Of a stretch of DNA of 8,634 nucleotides, positions 6,471-8,634 are shown piece by piece. Below the pieces are notes generated by a model. The model was not told the DNA's origin and did not search any database. It was given only the letters and a program-made list of their open reading frames with translations. Numbering within the stretch: position 1 is the first letter of the stretch; every line of letters begins with the position of its first letter. The translations under genes were made by a program, and so were the position numbers. Source of the stretch: Desulfocapsa sp. (GTDB lineage: Bacteria > Desulfobacterota > Desulfobulbia > Desulfobulbales > Desulfocapsaceae); assembly GCA_030635405.1 (NCBI GenBank), contig DAOVZA010000061.1:1-8634 (forward strand). Reading direction: 5' to 3'.

Positions 6471-7532
6471 ATGAATGAGCAAAATCTAAACGTTGAAACC
6501 GCTTTACCCACGCCCTCTGCAAGTCAGCCACCACGTCAGGAAGGCTATACTTCCATTCAGGCCATTAATGAATCTGTTGTTGCAAGCTCTGCATGGGTCG
6601 GCCTGCTGCGCCAGGAGATGGCAAAGTCCATTATCGGTCAGGAACACCTAGTCGAACGTCTGCTTGTGGGACTGCTCACCGGAGGCCATATTCTGCTTGA
6701 AGGCCTTCCAGGGCTTGCCAAAACACTTGCTGTTAAAACACTTGCCATGGCTGTTCATACTGATTTCCAGAGGATTCAGTTCACTCCTGATATGCTTCCT
6801 GCTGATATAATTGGAACCCAGATCTATAACCCTAAGGATACAGAGTTCGAGGTCAAGACAGGACCGATATTTTCTTCACTTATTCTTGCTGATGAAATCA
6901 ATCGGGCACCTGCTAAAGTGCAGTCTGCCATGCTTGAAGCCATGCAGGAAAAACAGGTTACCATAGGTGATGAAACCTTCAAACTGCCTGAGTTGTTTCT
7001 GGTGCTGGCCACACAAAATCCTATTGAGCAGGAAGGAACATATCCACTTCCTGAAGCTCAGGTCGATAGGTTTATGATGAAGGTGGTTGTTGAGTATCCT
7101 TCTATGATTCAGGAACGTATGATTCTTGACGCTGTTGATCATACCGATTCCGTAGTTGTTGTGAATCCCGTTGTTGGCCCCGATGATATTCTTGGCGCAC
7201 GAAAGGTGGTTGATACCATTTATATGGATGACAAGATCAAAGATTACATCGTCTCACTTGTTTGTGCCACCCGTGATCCCAGAAGTTTTCAGCTTGATCT
7301 TCATGATTATATAGAGACCGGAGCGTCGCCTCGGGCAACCATCAATTTAAAAGCTGTTTCACGTGCTTTGGCATTTCTGGCCGGGCGCGGGTATGTAACT
7401 CCGGATGATGTGAAAGCTGCTGCCATGGATGTTATGCGACATCGTATTCGTATTAGTTACGAGGCGGAAGCAGAGGCCATAACAACGGAAGATATTATTC
7501 GGAAAATATTAGATACCGTACCCGTTCCTTGA
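6471..7532 (+). CDS. moxR: MoxR-family AAA+ ATPase
   Basis: This cytoplasmic AAA+ ATPase of 353 residues belongs to the MoxR family, chaperone-like ATPases that work with VWA-domain proteins in metal-enzyme maturation, stress or envelope functions. Walker A is GLPGLAKT (78-85, the MoxR form of GxxGxGKT), Walker B is LILADE (137-142), sensor 1 N183 lies in ATQNP, the arginine finger is R200 in QVDRF, and sensor 2 is GASPRA (284-289, R288). The C-terminal helical lid follows. Residues 1-30 form a Pro/Ser-rich, probably disordered N-terminal extension before the conserved core. The start ATG 6471 is supported by AAGGAG at 6460-6465, 5 nt upstream. It heads an operon with DUF58 and DUF4381-like genes and is divergent from the ABC exporter operon. 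The specific client is unknown. Confidence 0.95.
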   Translation: MNEQNLNVETALPTPSASQPPRQEGYTSIQAINESVVASSAWVGLLRQEMAKSIIGQEHLVERLLVGLLTGGHILLEGLPGLAKTLAVKTLAMAVHTDFQRIQFTPDMLPADIIGTQIYNPKDTEFEVKTGPIFSSLILADEINRAPAKVQSAMLEAMQEKQVTIGDETFKLPELFLVLATQNPIEQEGTYPLPEAQVDRFMMKVVVEYPSMIQERMILDAVDHTDSVVVVNPVVGPDDILGARKVVDTIYMDDKIKDYIVSLVCATRDPRSFQLDLHDYIETGASPRATINLKAVSRALAFLAGRGYVTPDDVKAAAMDVMRHRIRISYEAEAEAITTEDIIRKILDTVPVP

Positions 7533-7542
7533 TTGATCAGCC

Positions 7543-8457
7543 ATGGAAGAGCAAATAACAAAGGAAATTCTTAAAAAAGTTCGCCAGATAGAAGTGCGTA
7601 CCAGCAGGCTGGTTAACGATACTCTTGCCGGGAGTTATCAGTCTGTATTTAAAGGGCGCGGTATGAATTTTGATGAGGTTCGGGAGTATGTTCCCGGAGA
7701 TGAAATTCGTACAATTGACTGGAATGTTACGGCGCGAACTGGTGTTCCGCACATTAAAAAATTCACTGAAGAGCGGGAACTCACCATCATGCTGATGATC
7801 GATATTTCCGGTTCCGGGGATTTTGGTTCAGCGGAAAGCTCCAAACGTGAGATCATGGCGGAGCTCGGATCGGTACTCGCTTTTTCAGCTGTTCGTAATA
7901 ATGATAAGGTTGGCTTGGTGCTGTTTTCTGATTTTGTTGAGCTATACATTCCTCCTAAGAAAGGCCGCTCTCATATTTTACGGCTTATCAGGGAAATTTT
8001 ATTTTTCCAGCCCAGGGGACGAAAGACAGATCTGATTGTACCGCTTGATTTTGTGAATAAGGTTGCTAAACGCAAATGTGTAACCTTTCTTATTTCTGAT
8101 TTTTGTTTGCCTGGGGATTTTGAAGAGGCTCTTGCCCTTTTAAAACCAAAACTACAGGTGAGTAACCGTCGCCATGATCTTATCTCCATGATTATTTCAG
8201 ATCCTCGTGAGTTTCATCTTCCAGATGTGGGCTGGCTTACCATTGAAGATGCCGAAAGCGGTAATCAGGTTGAACTCGATACCTCAGATCCTGCTGTTCG
8301 AAGGGGATACGCAGAGCTTGCAAGCCACAGAAAAAACCTCCTGCATAAGTCCATTCGTTCGGCAGGTGTTGATCTTCTTGATCTTGCCACCGATCAATCC
8401 TACGTGCCGCCGCTGTTGAACTTCTTTGGTAACAGAAGAAGGAGGATAAGCAGATGA
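7543..8457 (+). CDS. DUF58 protein with von Willebrand A-like fold, MoxR partner
   Basis: This 304-residue protein has the DUF58 hallmark near residues 38-66 (GRGMNFDEVREYVPGDEIR, then IDWNVTAR). A VWA-like domain follows, with the MIDAS metal-binding motif DISGS at 87-91 and later acidic and Thr positions (T162 in GRKTD, D186 in LISDF) that could complete the site. I see no transmembrane segment, so it should be cytoplasmic or membrane-associated. Proteins of this family are almost always encoded next to MoxR and are thought to act with it as a metal-dependent adaptor for client proteins. The gene starts 10 nt after the MoxR stop. No good ribosome site precedes ATG 7543 (GATCAGCC only), so it probably depends on ribosomes that have just finished MoxR. 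Its stop overlaps the next start (ATGA). The length is normal for the family. Confidence 0.93.
   Translation: MEEQITKEILKKVRQIEVRTSRLVNDTLAGSYQSVFKGRGMNFDEVREYVPGDEIRTIDWNVTARTGVPHIKKFTEERELTIMLMIDISGSGDFGSAESSKREIMAELGSVLAFSAVRNNDKVGLVLFSDFVELYIPPKKGRSHILRLIREILFFQPRGRKTDLIVPLDFVNKVAKRKCVTFLISDFCLPGDFEEALALLKPKLQVSNRRHDLISMIISDPREFHLPDVGWLTIEDAESGNQVELDTSDPAVRRGYAELASHRKNLLHKSIRSAGVDLLDLATDQSYVPPLLNFFGNRRRRISR
8439..8445 (+). promoter_or_regulatory. Strong ribosome binding site of the third MoxR-operon gene
   Basis: AAGGAGG lies 8 nt before ATG 8454, inside the 3' end of the DUF58 gene. It decides the start of the right-edge gene and contrasts with the missing Shine-Dalgarno of the DUF58 gene itself. 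Confidence 0.8.
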
Positions 8458-8634
8458 ATCAGGAGCAAATACAGTTACGTGATATTCATCCTCCTTTGCT
8501 GTTGCCGGAAGAACCAAATTATCTGATGTTAGCAGCGATAATACTCGGGGTGCTTGCAGCAATTGCCTTAGTCTACTGGTTTTTTTGGTTGAGAAAAAAA
8601 TCGGTGGTACTTCCATGTATTCATGAAACAGCAC
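8454..8634 (+). CDS. DUF4381-like single-pass membrane protein, N-terminal part (truncated by window edge)
   Basis: The first 60 residues are visible. The N-terminus reads LRDIHPPLLLPEEP (8-21), close to the LRDIHLP opening I know from DUF4381 proteins. One hydrophobic segment spans about residues 23-46 (AAIILGVLAAIALVYWFFW), with a positively charged RKK after it. The topology is thus a short N-terminal tail, one membrane helix and a C-terminal part that is not in the window. It overlaps the DUF58 stop by 4 bp (ATGA) and has an excellent ribosome site, so it is surely in the same operon. In MoxR/Bat-type loci DUF4381 genes usually sit between DUF58 and VWA-domain membrane proteins, which I would expect to the right. 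The family call rests on a short stretch and on context. Confidence 0.75.
   Translation, partial: MNQEQIQLRDIHPPLLLPEEPNYLMLAAIILGVLAAIALVYWFFWLRKKSVVLPCIHETA

Noticed and set aside
8284..8634. Minus-strand open frame of 116 codons at the right edge
   Set aside because: It lies opposite the DUF58 C-terminus and the DUF4381-like start, both of which have good ribosome sites or family motifs. No motif is visible in its own translation.
1..8634. Search for mobile elements, CRISPR arrays, tRNA genes and phage-defence genes
   Set aside because: No inverted-repeat ends, transposase motifs, regularly spaced repeats or tRNA-like segments were seen. The MoxR/DUF58 pair resembles ATPase-VWA defence modules only superficially and fits the housekeeping Bat-like order better.

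Overview
The window looks like chromosomal DNA of an anaerobic, Gram-negative, moderate-GC bacterium. A Desulfobacterota (sulfate-reducer-like, perhaps Desulfobulbales) origin is my best guess. It rests on the CbiK-type anaerobic cobaltochelatase, a TonB-dependent outer-membrane receptor and a MoxR/DUF58/DUF4381-type operon. This is inference from gene content and general family resemblance, not a database match. Nothing here looks mobile: there is no IS element, tRNA, integrase or CRISPR array.

Region 1 (1-2767, minus strand) is a cobalamin/cobalt module. A -35/-10 promoter near 2727-2755 starts a leader that carries a cobalamin riboswitch aptamer (about 2597-2717). A strong intrinsic terminator (2469-2504) follows, and then a BtuB-like TonB-dependent receptor (437-2416). 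Downstream on the same strand is the N-terminal third of a CbiK-like sirohydrochlorin cobaltochelatase, cut by the left edge. When B12 is scarce the leader should read through, making the outer-membrane corrinoid receptor and, probably on the same transcript, the enzyme that inserts cobalt during B12 synthesis.

Region 2 (2768-6314, minus strand) is a two-gene operon for a heterodimeric ABC exporter of the MdlAB / TM287-288 type. The genes overlap by 8 bp. The sequences indicate one consensus and one degenerate ATP site. The operon ends only 12 bp before the -35 box of the riboswitch promoter and has no terminator of its own, so its transcript probably runs into the riboswitch leader.

Region 3 (6315-6470) is a divergent intergenic region. 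It holds weak candidate promoters in both directions and a phased array of 11-bp direct repeats (GTAATRTTCCC) that resembles the binding-site layout of OmpR/PhoB-family response regulators.

Region 4 (6471-8634, plus strand) is the start of a MoxR-type operon: a MoxR AAA+ ATPase, a DUF58 protein with a von Willebrand A-like fold, and the first 60 residues of a single-pass membrane protein resembling DUF4381, cut by the right edge. This order is typical of the MoxR/Bat (aerotolerance-like) loci, in which VWA-domain membrane proteins usually follow.

I see no clearly new system. The most informative points are the riboswitch-terminator-btuB-cbiK unit, its placement behind the ABC operon, and the phased repeats in the divergent promoter region.
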